This document shows, in pieces, positions 45,622 to 54,431 of a DNA stretch of 64,000 bases. The notes beneath the pieces are model-generated. The model was not told the origin of the DNA, did not search any database, and was given only the letters and a program-made list of their open reading frames with translations. How positions within the stretch are numbered: position 1 is the stretch's first letter; every line of letters begins with the position of its first letter. The position numbers were made by a program, and so were the translations under genes. The stretch lies in NCBI GenBank assembly GCA_019856515.1, contig CP082230.1, positions 3,906,001-3,970,000 on the forward strand, written 5' to 3'. The stretch is from Prolixibacteraceae bacterium (lineage in GTDB: Bacteria; Bacteroidota; Bacteroidia; Bacteroidales; Prolixibacteraceae).

Positions 45622-45660
45622 AAAAAAGGGCTAAACCTTAATGGTTTAGCCCTTTTAATA
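45622..45660. terminator. Bidirectional terminator
   Basis: AAAAGGGCTAAACC (45624-45637), loop TTAAT, GGTTTAGCCCTTTT (45643-45656). A perfect 14-bp stem serving the minus-strand isomerase gene and any plus transcript. Confidence 0.93.
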
Positions 45661-45677
45661 TCTTGTGATGAGATCGA

Positions 45678-47783
45678 CTAGTAGAACTTAATTCTAAAAT
45701 CTTTCACATCTGCGGTTTCTCTTAAATCATTGTATGCTTGGAAAGCTGCGCGATAAGAAACTTCACTTGCTAGACGCTTTTGAGCAGCATCCACGTTGTT
45801 GTCTGTTCCTTTCTCTTTCTTTGTAACTTTCACTACATATACACCATTGTTTCCAACTACAGGAGCTGAAACTTGGTTTAGTTTGCATGATGCTGCAGCT
45901 CCAATAACAGCTGGTTCGATACCTGCGCCTGGAATTGCATATGATGAGAAGTTAAGGTTGTCAGCATTCTTCACTGTAAGGTCGTTTGCTGATGCAATAG
46001 ATGCAAGTTCAGAACCTTTCATCTTTGTTGCAATATATTCTCCTTTTTTCTCTTTTTCTACAGCCATCTTCACTTGTGTTCTAACTGCTTCAAAAGTAGA
46101 GTTTCCTTTTTCTTGCTTTGCAGATAGTAGTGCCACAACAAAGTTGTCATCACATTCGAAAATAGCAGCATCTTTACTGTCAAGAATCAATTTGTTTCTG
46201 TCTTTAGCTTGGAATGCCGAACGAATAATTGATCTTGAATGAGGAATACCAGCTATATCTTGTTGAGTTGTTGAAAGCGTTGCAATACGTGGAGCAACTT
46301 TCATCGCTTCAGCTTGCTTATCAAATGACTTCTCATTAGACGCTTCAGCTACAAATTGTGATGCTTTGTCGTATACATTACGATAAGTACGAGTACTAGG
46401 CTCAATATTACGAACAAGAATAGCAACATTTACATTCTCAGCTTTTTTACCACTCTTAATTACTTCAATCAAGTGGAATCCAAACTGTGATTGTACAATT
46501 TGAAGCTCTTTGTTTCCAGAGAATGCAGCAGCCTCAAATTGAGGAACCATCTGACCTCTTTTGAACCACCCTAAGTCACCACCTTTAACGGCCGAACCTG
46601 GATCTTGTGAATAAGTTTTCGCAGCAGCAGCAAATGTTGTCTTTTTCGTTTCGATAGCACTCTTCAAGCTGTCGATTAGGTGTTGGTTTTTCACCATATC
46701 AGCTTGGTTACGTACTGAAAGAAGAATATGTCTTGCGTTAACAGAATCAGGCATCTCTTTGAAGTCAACAATTTTAGCCATCTTCCAGCTGTTACCTTCT
46801 TGATAAGGACCATATACTGTTCCTTCTTTTCCGTCTTGAACAAACTCTTTAAGGTTTGCAGCCACTTCTGAAGGTTTTACATAACTGTCAGCATAAGCAA
46901 CATCTGAATTCAATCGCATGAAAGAAGTTAAGTTTGCTGTAGTAGTAAACTCCTCTTTACGATCTTCCATCCACTGTTTTGTCTGAAGGTCATCATCTTG
47001 TGACGGTGCTACATTAAATACAACATATTTGATCGTAGCATTTTCATCATGAGAATAGTTGTCTTTATGGTTGTTGTAGTATGCTTTTAGATCAGCATCG
47101 CTTACCTTTACCAAGCTATCACTTACAGAACTAAAGCTTTTCACAACATAATCGATGTTAAATTGATTGTTACGCTCTGCAAGATCCAATTGTGCTTCTT
47201 GTTTTGTTACAAAAAGTCCTTTGTTGATAAGGCTACTGTACTTAGAAAACTCTCTGTCTTTGATCATTTGATCTTCTAGGAAGTTCCAATACATCTTCTG
47301 TTGTGCTGAAGCGGTTGTTTCAAGAGACTGTAAAAACTGAACTATTGCAGTTCTGTTAACTTCTCCAGTCTGTGGGTTTCCGAACAACTGTTTGATCATT
47401 GGGTGAATGTTCTCTCCCTGGATCATATCCAGTAACTCTTCAGAGCTTACATTAATGTCTAGATCTTCGTATATGTCTTCCATAACATATTTACGAACTA
47501 GCACTTGCCATGCTTGCTCACGAATTTGTTGCGATACACGTTCGTCTACTGAAGCACCACCTGCTCTCATCTTATAAACTTCTGTGTAGTCGTCTACTAT
47601 CTTTTGATATTCAGGTTGCTTAATAGAGTTTCCATTGATTTCAGCTACTTCCATCGCTTCATCACGACTAAATGAGCTTCCCGATTTTAGTAGACCTCCA
47701 AGTACAAAGGCTAGAAGAGCTCCTCCAATCAGAACTGCTGTGAAGACGCCACCCTTATCTCGAATCTTTTGTAATGTTGCCAT
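45678..47783 (-). CDS. SurA/PpiD-type peptidylprolyl isomerase
   Basis: 701 residues. One N-terminal membrane anchor (about 12-32, VFTAVLIGGALLAFVLGGLL), a SurA-like chaperone segment (about 40-240), a parvulin-type PPIase domain (about 345-455: ARHILLSVRN, FAAAAKTYSQDPGSAVKGGDLGWFKRGQMVPQFEAAAFS), and a long C-terminal region. It folds outer-membrane and secreted proteins in the periplasm while anchored to the inner membrane. Last gene of the cofactor/envelope cluster, 158 bases after the CorC-like gene, probably with its own promoter. Confidence 0.93.
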   Translation of the reverse strand: MATLQKIRDKGGVFTAVLIGGALLAFVLGGLLKSGSSFSRDEAMEVAEINGNSIKQPEYQKIVDDYTEVYKMRAGGASVDERVSQQIREQAWQVLVRKYVMEDIYEDLDINVSSEELLDMIQGENIHPMIKQLFGNPQTGEVNRTAIVQFLQSLETTASAQQKMYWNFLEDQMIKDREFSKYSSLINKGLFVTKQEAQLDLAERNNQFNIDYVVKSFSSVSDSLVKVSDADLKAYYNNHKDNYSHDENATIKYVVFNVAPSQDDDLQTKQWMEDRKEEFTTTANLTSFMRLNSDVAYADSYVKPSEVAANLKEFVQDGKEGTVYGPYQEGNSWKMAKIVDFKEMPDSVNARHILLSVRNQADMVKNQHLIDSLKSAIETKKTTFAAAAKTYSQDPGSAVKGGDLGWFKRGQMVPQFEAAAFSGNKELQIVQSQFGFHLIEVIKSGKKAENVNVAILVRNIEPSTRTYRNVYDKASQFVAEASNEKSFDKQAEAMKVAPRIATLSTTQQDIAGIPHSRSIIRSAFQAKDRNKLILDSKDAAIFECDDNFVVALLSAKQEKGNSTFEAVRTQVKMAVEKEKKGEYIATKMKGSELASIASANDLTVKNADNLNFSSYAIPGAGIEPAVIGAAASCKLNQVSAPVVGNNGVYVVKVTKKEKGTDNNVDAAQKRLASEVSYRAAFQAYNDLRETADVKDFRIKFY

Positions 47784-47941
47784 CGATATTTATTTGTGAA
47801 TTTGTAATTACAAGTTTAAATAACTCCTATTGAGCTACGAATATAGTAAAATAGTTGTGAATATAAAGCGACTATATCGATCGAGTTGATCAAATAATTT
47901 GTTCTTATGGATGTAAAATTAACAAATATTTAGATGTGTGC

Positions 47942-49213
47942 CTAGTTTGCATTCATATCTTTTATTGTCAACTCAACTAATTCGATCCGTGTAGGAGTAC
48001 TTTTGAGTATTTTCCATTGATATGCTCCATCTTTTATCACCTCTTGCATCTTAGGAATACGCTCACTTCGATCGATAATTAAACCAGCAATAGTTTTGTA
48101 ACTTTCGCTTTCTGGTAGAGAAAGATGGAACCTTTCATTCAGATCATCTATTTCTAGCCTCCCTGAGAGTATAAAGGTGTTTTCGTCTATTTTATTTGCG
48201 ATATACTCATCACTGTCATGCTCGTCTTCAATCTCTCCAAAGATCTCTTCTAAGATATCTTCATTGGTTACTATTCCTGCAGTACCACCAAACTCATCCA
48301 CTACTACTGCGATACTTTCATTCTGTTTTAGAAACTTAGAAAGTAGCTTACTCGCTTCCATCGTTTCTGGAACAAAGGCAATAGTTCTCAATATATCTTT
48401 AATGCTATCAGGGTGTTTAAAAAGGTCAGAAGAGTGCACGTATCCAACGATATGATCAATCGAATTTTCAAAGATCAATATCTTACTAAATCCAGTCTCA
48501 ATCAGCATCTGTTTCATTTCGGAAATAGTACTATCAATCTCCAAGGCATGTATCTCTGGACGAGGCACGATACACTCTCTTAATTTGACTTTTGAGAAAT
48601 CAAGGGCATTCTTGAATAGTTTGATCTCATTCTCTGGTATATGTTCTAGGTCTTCAAGCTTATGTTCATTCAAAAGGTTGTCTAAATCGACTCTTCCAAA
48701 AATTTGCTTCTCTTGATCATTGATGACATTATTTCCTCTTGAAAAGAGTTTCATGACCACCTTTGTAAATGCCTGTGTTAGTGATGTGATAGGGTAGAAG
48801 AGAACATAGAACATCGCAACTGGGATAGAAAAAATATTGATGGCTAAGTTCGGGTTAACACGAAACAGTGCTTTGGGAAGAAATTCCGCAAAAACTAATA
48901 TAAGGAGTGTTGAAAAGAGTGTCTGAAAAAGAAGTGCAGCTGTAGATGAAGTAACGTAACCATATATGAGTGGCTCTAAGATCTTTGAAAAAGCCAAACC
49001 ATAGATCACTAAAGCTATATTATTTCCGACCAACATTGTGGAAATATATCTACTCGGATGTTTGGTATAGATGTTTAAAAGACGTGAGTTTAACGCATTT
49101 CGATTTTTGTCTACTTCTAATCTTAACTTGTTAGCTGACAAATATGCGATCTCCATGCCTGAAAAAAATGCAGAGAGAACCATGGTAATGATAACAATGG
49201 CAAAACTACTCAT
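47942..49213 (-). CDS. CorC/HlyC-type transporter-associated protein (DUF21, CBS pair)
   Basis: 423 residues. N-terminal DUF21/CNNM membrane domain with three to four helices (SSFAIVIITMVLSAFFSGMEIAYLSANK), a tandem CBS-domain pair (about 205-330; VPRPEIHALEID, VVVDEFGGTAGIVTNEDILEEIFGEIEDEHD) and a C-terminal CorC_HlyC domain. Such proteins export magnesium or cobalt or regulate envelope functions; in gliding Bacteroidota the related GldE has the same layout, so GldE is an alternative name. Begins 23 bases after lptC in the same operon. Confidence 0.9.
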   Translation of the reverse strand: MSSFAIVIITMVLSAFFSGMEIAYLSANKLRLEVDKNRNALNSRLLNIYTKHPSRYISTMLVGNNIALVIYGLAFSKILEPLIYGYVTSSTAALLFQTLFSTLLILVFAEFLPKALFRVNPNLAINIFSIPVAMFYVLFYPITSLTQAFTKVVMKLFSRGNNVINDQEKQIFGRVDLDNLLNEHKLEDLEHIPENEIKLFKNALDFSKVKLRECIVPRPEIHALEIDSTISEMKQMLIETGFSKILIFENSIDHIVGYVHSSDLFKHPDSIKDILRTIAFVPETMEASKLLSKFLKQNESIAVVVDEFGGTAGIVTNEDILEEIFGEIEDEHDSDEYIANKIDENTFILSGRLEIDDLNERFHLSLPESESYKTIAGLIIDRSERIPKMQEVIKDGAYQWKILKSTPTRIELVELTIKDMNAN

Positions 49214-49236
49214 CTTAAGATAAAATTGGTTTATAT

Positions 49237-49827
49237 TTACTTCTTTTGGATATCATTATCATCAATATCCATTTGTATCTTAGAGTTATACAGAACTCTA
49301 TTCTCAAAATTCTCATCTGATTCGAATCGGTCACCAGTGATAATTCGATCTTTTTGAATGATTTTTACAAATACATCTGAATAGATCTTCTTCTCTTGTT
49401 GAAGATAGATGAGATGTTCGGTTTTAAGTGTATCTCCTTTATCGTTTGAGACAATTACATTTCCTCGTGCTTCAAATCGATGTAGTGCCTCTTCTTGTTT
49501 TCCGTAATCGGCTGAAATATGTCCAACCTGAACCCCGTCATTGTTGAAGCGTTCTACGATAAAACCTTTGGGACAAACTTTAAACTGTTCTATTTCGTCA
49601 TCTACCTCTTTGGTATCAACCACTAGCACTGGAGCTGTGAAATGCATCGTAACTCTGGCTGAGTCAGTAAAAGTCATCTCAAAGTTCTCTGCTGTCGAAA
49701 TAGGTACGTGCTTGTATTCAGGAAGTATATTTTGGTCACTTCCCGTATTTTTACATGAAAAAAGGAATAGAGTGGACACTACTGTAAGTAGTGCCACCAT
49801 ATTCCTATATTTTTTTATTACCAACAT
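49237..49827 (-). CDS. lptC: LPS transport periplasmic protein LptC
   Basis: 196 residues. Lipoprotein-like N-terminus (VALLTVVSTLFLFSC); most Proteobacterial LptC proteins keep a membrane anchor instead. The beta-jellyroll is recognisable (LHRFEARGNVIVSNDKGDTLKTEHLIYLQQEKKIYSDVFVKI, with the repeat of short strands typical of OstA-like domains). It passes lipopolysaccharide from the LptBFG ABC transporter towards LptA. Six bases downstream of the TPR-protein gene. Confidence 0.88.
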   Translation of the reverse strand: MLVIKKYRNMVALLTVVSTLFLFSCKNTGSDQNILPEYKHVPISTAENFEMTFTDSARVTMHFTAPVLVVDTKEVDDEIEQFKVCPKGFIVERFNNDGVQVGHISADYGKQEEALHRFEARGNVIVSNDKGDTLKTEHLIYLQQEKKIYSDVFVKIIQKDRIITGDRFESDENFENRVLYNSKIQMDIDDNDIQKK

Positions 49828-49833
49828 ATGGTA

Positions 49834-51459
49834 CTATTTATTTCTAGCTTTGGTTGATTCGTTAATCCATCCACCAAGCTGTATTGTTTGTCCTGATTTA
49901 TATCCTTGGAAGAATAACTCATTCTTCTCAGGGAAATATTTCTTGTAAGTAGACATCTTCTTTTGAGCTTCTGCTGCAACAGATGGGTCTACTCGTTTTG
50001 CTTTTGCGAAATAGTCATAAGCCAACCAGAATACCATTGAGTGTTCAAAACTACTCTTACCGTATGTTTTTGAACCCACTGCTAAGATATTTCCTGCAAG
50101 AATATATGCTTTCCCCTCTTCTGGATCCGCTTTGATAGCTAATTTAGTATACTTAAGGGCTTTGCCAAAAGAACTTTTTTGGTAATAAAGTGCACCTAAA
50201 TAGTAATTTGCAGAGAAATCATTAGCAATATTCTTCTCTGTCTTATTCATCTCAAGAGCCTTGTTCAAATACTCGATAGCTTTGTCCGCTTCTTGATTTC
50301 TCATATAACGCTGTGCCATTGAGATCGCAGATCCAGCTGATGGTTCAAGAGAATAAAGACGTTCAGCTCCTTCATTGAATAGGTCACTATCTGTACAATC
50401 CTGACGACGGAATAATCTCATCATCTTTCTTAGCATCGCGATATCGTCTGGATTTGCTTTAATCTTAGGCTCGTAAATAGCAACGATAGATTCACAATCT
50501 AGTGCTCCACTTCTTACTACCATTTTGTCTATTGAAGACTTAATCGTATTGAATGAATCACTTTCTGTTTCATCATTTGCATCGATGATCGCAGAGGTCG
50601 TATCGTAGTTCTTAATCATCTGCTCTTTGCTCAACTCTCCTATACGGTAAAGATCTCCAGAAACTTGCATATAAAGTAGGATAACTGCTGCTTGCGACTT
50701 GTTTCCTTGTTCTTTAATTGATGCATCAAGCATCGTGTAACCTTTCTTGCAAACCACCTTTAGTTGATCGTCAGTCATGTTCTCTTTATTGTACATGTGC
50801 TGAAGATAACTAATTGCTTTTCGTCCTTCAATATATCCTTTTTTACCGAAGTATTTAGCACGTTGGTCATAGATCTCTAGCTCTTTGTTCATCAACTCAT
50901 CAATCTCACTCTTAGTAGAAGCAAGGTTAATGAAAGCATCATACATCTTAACCCCTTTGATATAGATGTTAACTGATGATTTAGGATACTTAGTGTAAAG
51001 AATCTTCCATGGCTTCAATGCGCTCTTATAATCCTTTTGTTTATAGAAATCAGAGAATAAGCTGTAATTTCTAGTATAGTCTGCATTCTTGGCTTTAGCT
51101 AACTCAGAATGTGAGCCTAAGTTCACACCACCTACTGCAGCTTTTGGTGCCTCAAATGGCTTTCCACCGTAGTTATAGTTAAAAACATTCCCTTCTTTAC
51201 CTTCGATGTCTAACTTCTCCTCTTTGTCTGGAAATGCAAAACGAATATATTTTGATTTCGAAGAGATCGTTAGTTCATACTTGCCATCGAAACTAGTAAA
51301 AAACGAGTCTTTCGATTTGTGTGCAGACACTTCCACTCCTGCGGCTGGTTTACCTTCTTTGTAAACTACCCCGGTGATTTTCTTTTGCGCTAATGCTGCT
51401 ACGCTACTCAAAGAGATTGCGATCATCAACATTAGTGTTCTTTTAAAAATTGCTTTCAT
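49834..51459 (-). CDS. TPR-repeat protein with carboxypeptidase-regulatory-like domain
   Basis: 541 residues. Signal peptide (LMLMIAISLSSVAALAQ), then a short beta-sandwich (ITGVVYKEGKPAAGVEVSAHKS) of the carboxypeptidase-regulatory type, followed by TPR-like helices. The clearest repeat units are at about 385-480 (ADKAIEYLNKALEMNKTEKN, YYLGALYYQKSSFGKALKYTKLAIKADPEEGKAYILAG). It is a periplasmic or outer-membrane-associated scaffold; partner unknown. Located between the FadL-like gene (35 bases) and lptC (6 bases), in an order I believe to be common in Bacteroidales. Confidence 0.85.
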   Translation of the reverse strand: MKAIFKRTLMLMIAISLSSVAALAQKKITGVVYKEGKPAAGVEVSAHKSKDSFFTSFDGKYELTISSKSKYIRFAFPDKEEKLDIEGKEGNVFNYNYGGKPFEAPKAAVGGVNLGSHSELAKAKNADYTRNYSLFSDFYKQKDYKSALKPWKILYTKYPKSSVNIYIKGVKMYDAFINLASTKSEIDELMNKELEIYDQRAKYFGKKGYIEGRKAISYLQHMYNKENMTDDQLKVVCKKGYTMLDASIKEQGNKSQAAVILLYMQVSGDLYRIGELSKEQMIKNYDTTSAIIDANDETESDSFNTIKSSIDKMVVRSGALDCESIVAIYEPKIKANPDDIAMLRKMMRLFRRQDCTDSDLFNEGAERLYSLEPSAGSAISMAQRYMRNQEADKAIEYLNKALEMNKTEKNIANDFSANYYLGALYYQKSSFGKALKYTKLAIKADPEEGKAYILAGNILAVGSKTYGKSSFEHSMVFWLAYDYFAKAKRVDPSVAAEAQKKMSTYKKYFPEKNELFFQGYKSGQTIQLGGWINESTKARNK

Positions 51460-51494
51460 TTTGATTTCAATATATAATTCTACGTATTATATTC

Positions 51495-52805
51495 TTAGTC
51501 GATCTTACGTTTAAAGAACCAGTAATCATGAAGTGCAAAACTAATATACAGCTTCGTGTAGTCTTGTTTAAACGTTGTACTTGTCGAGCTTCCTTTTGTT
51601 CCAAATTCTACCCCTATATTTAACGTCGAACGTTGACGTGCAATAGGCAGCCCGATACCTGCTGTAACAGCATACGTATTAATATTGTTGCCGTTGATCT
51701 TTATGTAATCCTGTTCCATTCGAACTCCTGCACGATAGGAGATTCGTTTTAAATAGTTTCTTAAAGCGAATTTCTCTGGGATCCACTCTACACCTGCAGC
51801 AGCAATGTAACGATTTCCATAAGTTACATCTTTTGTTGCATACCCAACATTATCATTGTAATCACTCCAATCTTCCATATAGAAGTCTGCCGAAAGAGTT
51901 AATTTGTTTGGAACATTATATGATGCACCTAAACCAAGACCTAAAGGTAAATTAACATCCTTTGAGCTACCTGTCATATTTTGTATGGTGTCATTCGTAC
52001 TCGTTACAGATCCACCGCTCGTTATGTTGTGATTAGAATAATATCTTAGTATATCATAATCCCTTTTCAATTTAGTATTAAATTTAGCTGTAGCTCCAAA
52101 TACCATATATGGACCTTTGCCTTCTGGATCCAAATCAAGCTGATATTGTAGACCTGCATCAACACCTAACCCCCTAATCCTATTCGTATTATTAAAATAG
52201 ATGTCAGAACTCAATGTTTGCTTAAAGTCTGAACTTGAATTCGTTGTTAAAGTACCAAAATAATAGTTTGCATTGATCCCTAAAGACAAGTTTTTAAATA
52301 GTTTAACACCTGTTCCGAAAAAGAATTTAGAGACACTGCCGTCCCCTGAATAGAGCACTGTAGCCTCTTCTGTAGTGCCTGCTTTTAGTGTGCTGGACAT
52401 CGAATAGCCTCTATTGGTATATGGTTGTAAACCAAAAGCTAGAGCTATTCCATTCTGTATACGGAAAGACAGTGCGATGTAATCAAAGTTACTGTCATTT
52501 GTATTGTTAACTGCCCCATTGCTTGCAAAACGAGTCTGTTTTCCACTCGCACCCATTTCGAATACCATAGACATACTGTCTCTTGCAGTATAAGATGCTG
52601 GATTGGCTGGGTTAATTTGGTCACGAAAACGCATACCAATAGCCGTTCCTCCCATGGCATTAGATCTACCGGTGGATTTGTTGGATAACTCTCCAAATCC
52701 AAATGCTGAAAAAGGAGAACTTGTATTGTTATTCTGTGCCATGGTGTAGTTTGAAATACAAACCATCAGAATGGCTAAACAAAAAGTGTAGAATTTATTT
52801 GTCAT
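51495..52805 (-). CDS. FadL-like outer membrane barrel protein
   Basis: 436 residues. Signal peptide (FYTFCLAILMVCISNYTMAQ) and a mature start SSPFSAFGFGELSNKSTGRSNAMGGTAIGMRFRDQINPANPASYTA, with the SRSxAMGG-like pattern of FadL/OMPP1-type barrels. The rest consists of alternating amphipathic strands ending in YISFALHDYWFFKRKID. May transport hydrophobic compounds, or act as a PorV/FadL-like component of export; the present sequence does not decide. Its start overlaps the coaX stop by 11 bases, so they are translationally linked. Confidence 0.82.
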   Translation of the reverse strand: MTNKFYTFCLAILMVCISNYTMAQNNNTSSPFSAFGFGELSNKSTGRSNAMGGTAIGMRFRDQINPANPASYTARDSMSMVFEMGASGKQTRFASNGAVNNTNDSNFDYIALSFRIQNGIALAFGLQPYTNRGYSMSSTLKAGTTEEATVLYSGDGSVSKFFFGTGVKLFKNLSLGINANYYFGTLTTNSSSDFKQTLSSDIYFNNTNRIRGLGVDAGLQYQLDLDPEGKGPYMVFGATAKFNTKLKRDYDILRYYSNHNITSGGSVTSTNDTIQNMTGSSKDVNLPLGLGLGASYNVPNKLTLSADFYMEDWSDYNDNVGYATKDVTYGNRYIAAAGVEWIPEKFALRNYLKRISYRAGVRMEQDYIKINGNNINTYAVTAGIGLPIARQRSTLNIGVEFGTKGSSTSTTFKQDYTKLYISFALHDYWFFKRKID

Positions 52806-53520
52806 TATCTATGAGGATTCGGTTTAGTCCTATTAACGTTACATTTAAGTCTACAAATATGGAATTTTTTAGGATCGTTTCAAAGAAAACAGCATCTCCT
52901 CCTGTTATAATAACATGAAGATCATGATATTTTTCTGAAAAATGACTGATATATTTCTCTACTTCAAAGGTCAATCCTAACCCTACACCACTCTGTATTG
53001 CATTGGTAGTGTCTTTCCCTATCTCTTCCTCCACTGCTTTGACTTCAAGTAGTGGGAGTTTTCCCGTATAATCATGCAGTGCACGAAAACGAGTTTGTAA
53101 TCCAGGAGAAATATTTCCTCCTAAATATGTTCCTGTTTGATCAATAAAATCATAGGTTATCGCTGTACCTGCATCGATAACTAAACTATTTCTGTTTGGA
53201 AAACGACTCCATGCACCAACAACGGCAGCAATGCGATCTTTACCTAGTGTTTCAGGAGTCCGATAGCTATTGTTAATGGGTAGAGTTGTTTTTTCATCTA
53301 AGAATAAAACTTTAGATAATAGTTTCATGAGATCTGCTTCGATCTGATGACGTACGTCTCGAACATCCGAAACGATAGCACTTTTGATTGGATAATCCTC
53401 TACCCATTTTGTTATCAAAGGGAGATCAAAATCAGAAGTTGACTCCAAATGGATCAACTTCTGACTTTCGAAAAGTGCATATTTAATACGGGTATTCCCA
53501 ATATCAATGATCAAATTCAT
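52795..53520 (-). CDS. coaX: Type III pantothenate kinase
   Basis: 241 residues from ATG 53520; the longer start four codons upstream would overlap nadC. N-terminal phosphate motif IIDIGNTRIK, central NSLVIDAGTAITYDFID, and GTYLGGNISPGLQTRFRALHDYTGKLP are the type III (CoaX) signatures. It phosphorylates pantothenate as the first step of coenzyme A synthesis, is not inhibited by CoA in known members, and needs a monovalent cation. One base separates it from nadC, in one operon. Confidence 0.96.
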   Translation of the reverse strand: MNLIIDIGNTRIKYALFESQKLIHLESTSDFDLPLITKWVEDYPIKSAIVSDVRDVRHQIEADLMKLLSKVLFLDEKTTLPINNSYRTPETLGKDRIAAVVGAWSRFPNRNSLVIDAGTAITYDFIDQTGTYLGGNISPGLQTRFRALHDYTGKLPLLEVKAVEEEIGKDTTNAIQSGVGLGLTFEVEKYISHFSEKYHDLHVIITGGDAVFFETILKNSIFVDLNVTLIGLNRILIDNDK

Positions 53521-53521
53521 C

Positions 53522-54361
53522 TTAACCCACAAAATTCATGCTGATGTCTAGTGCCTTTACCGAATGGGTGATGGCACCAACAGAAATAAAATCAACGCCA
53601 GTCTCTGCTACAGATGCAATACGATCCAATGTCATATTTCCTGAGGCCTCCACTTTTGCACGACCATTAATAAATTCAACACACTTTCGCGTCAAGTTGT
53701 TGTCCATATTATCTAACATGATGATATCAACATCCGAAGCTACGGCCTCCTCTACCTCTTCAAAAGTGGTCGTTTCAACCTCTATCTTTATAGAATTTGG
53801 AATATGCAACCTTACTTGCTCTACAGCTTTAGTAATGCTTCCCGCCATCTTGATATGATTATCCTTAATCATCACCATGTCGTATAATCCGATTCGGTGA
53901 TTCGTTCCCCCACCTGCAAAAACAGAGTACTTATCTAAGTGACGAAATGCTGGTAAGGTTTTACGTGTATCTAATATTTTTGCTTTTGTGCCTTTCGTTT
54001 CCGCAACATATTTATGAGTCTCTGTGGCAATTCCAGACATTCTTTGAAGAAAGTTAAGTGCGATTCGCTCTGCAATAAGTAGTGATCTATAAGGTCCATA
54101 CATTACTGCAATAATATCTCCTTTTTTAACCCACTGTCCTTCGTCAACTAATGGCTTATAATTAATGTCTTCATCGTGATAATTAAAAACTTCGTTTACC
54201 ACTTCTAGGCCTGCAATTACCCCATCCTCTTTAGCACGCATCGACGCTTTACCTTCTTTGCCCAGCGGGATGATATTATTAGAAGTAATATCACCATCTT
54301 TTAGATCTTCTTCAAATGCTGAATGTATTAAAAATGATATGTCATCAAAATCTAGCTTCAT
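53522..54361 (-). CDS. nadC: Nicotinate-nucleotide pyrophosphorylase (carboxylating)
   Basis: 279 residues. Motifs of quinolinate phosphoribosyltransferase: DGDITSNNI near the start, RIALNFLQRMSGIAT, KILDTRKTLPAFRHLDKYSVFAGGG, MIKDNHI, IEVETTTFEE and IMLDNM. It converts quinolinate and PRPP to nicotinate mononucleotide with release of CO2. Follows nadB by 70 bases; nadA is not in the cluster. Confidence 0.97.
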   Translation of the reverse strand: MKLDFDDISFLIHSAFEEDLKDGDITSNNIIPLGKEGKASMRAKEDGVIAGLEVVNEVFNYHDEDINYKPLVDEGQWVKKGDIIAVMYGPYRSLLIAERIALNFLQRMSGIATETHKYVAETKGTKAKILDTRKTLPAFRHLDKYSVFAGGGTNHRIGLYDMVMIKDNHIKMAGSITKAVEQVRLHIPNSIKIEVETTTFEEVEEAVASDVDIIMLDNMDNNLTRKCVEFINGRAKVEASGNMTLDRIASVAETGVDFISVGAITHSVKALDISMNFVG

Positions 54362-54431
54362 AGTTCTTTTATTGCGTTACGATTTTCTTGCAATCTAGCA
54401 AAAATAATTTTTTAATTTTATTAATGTTTTA

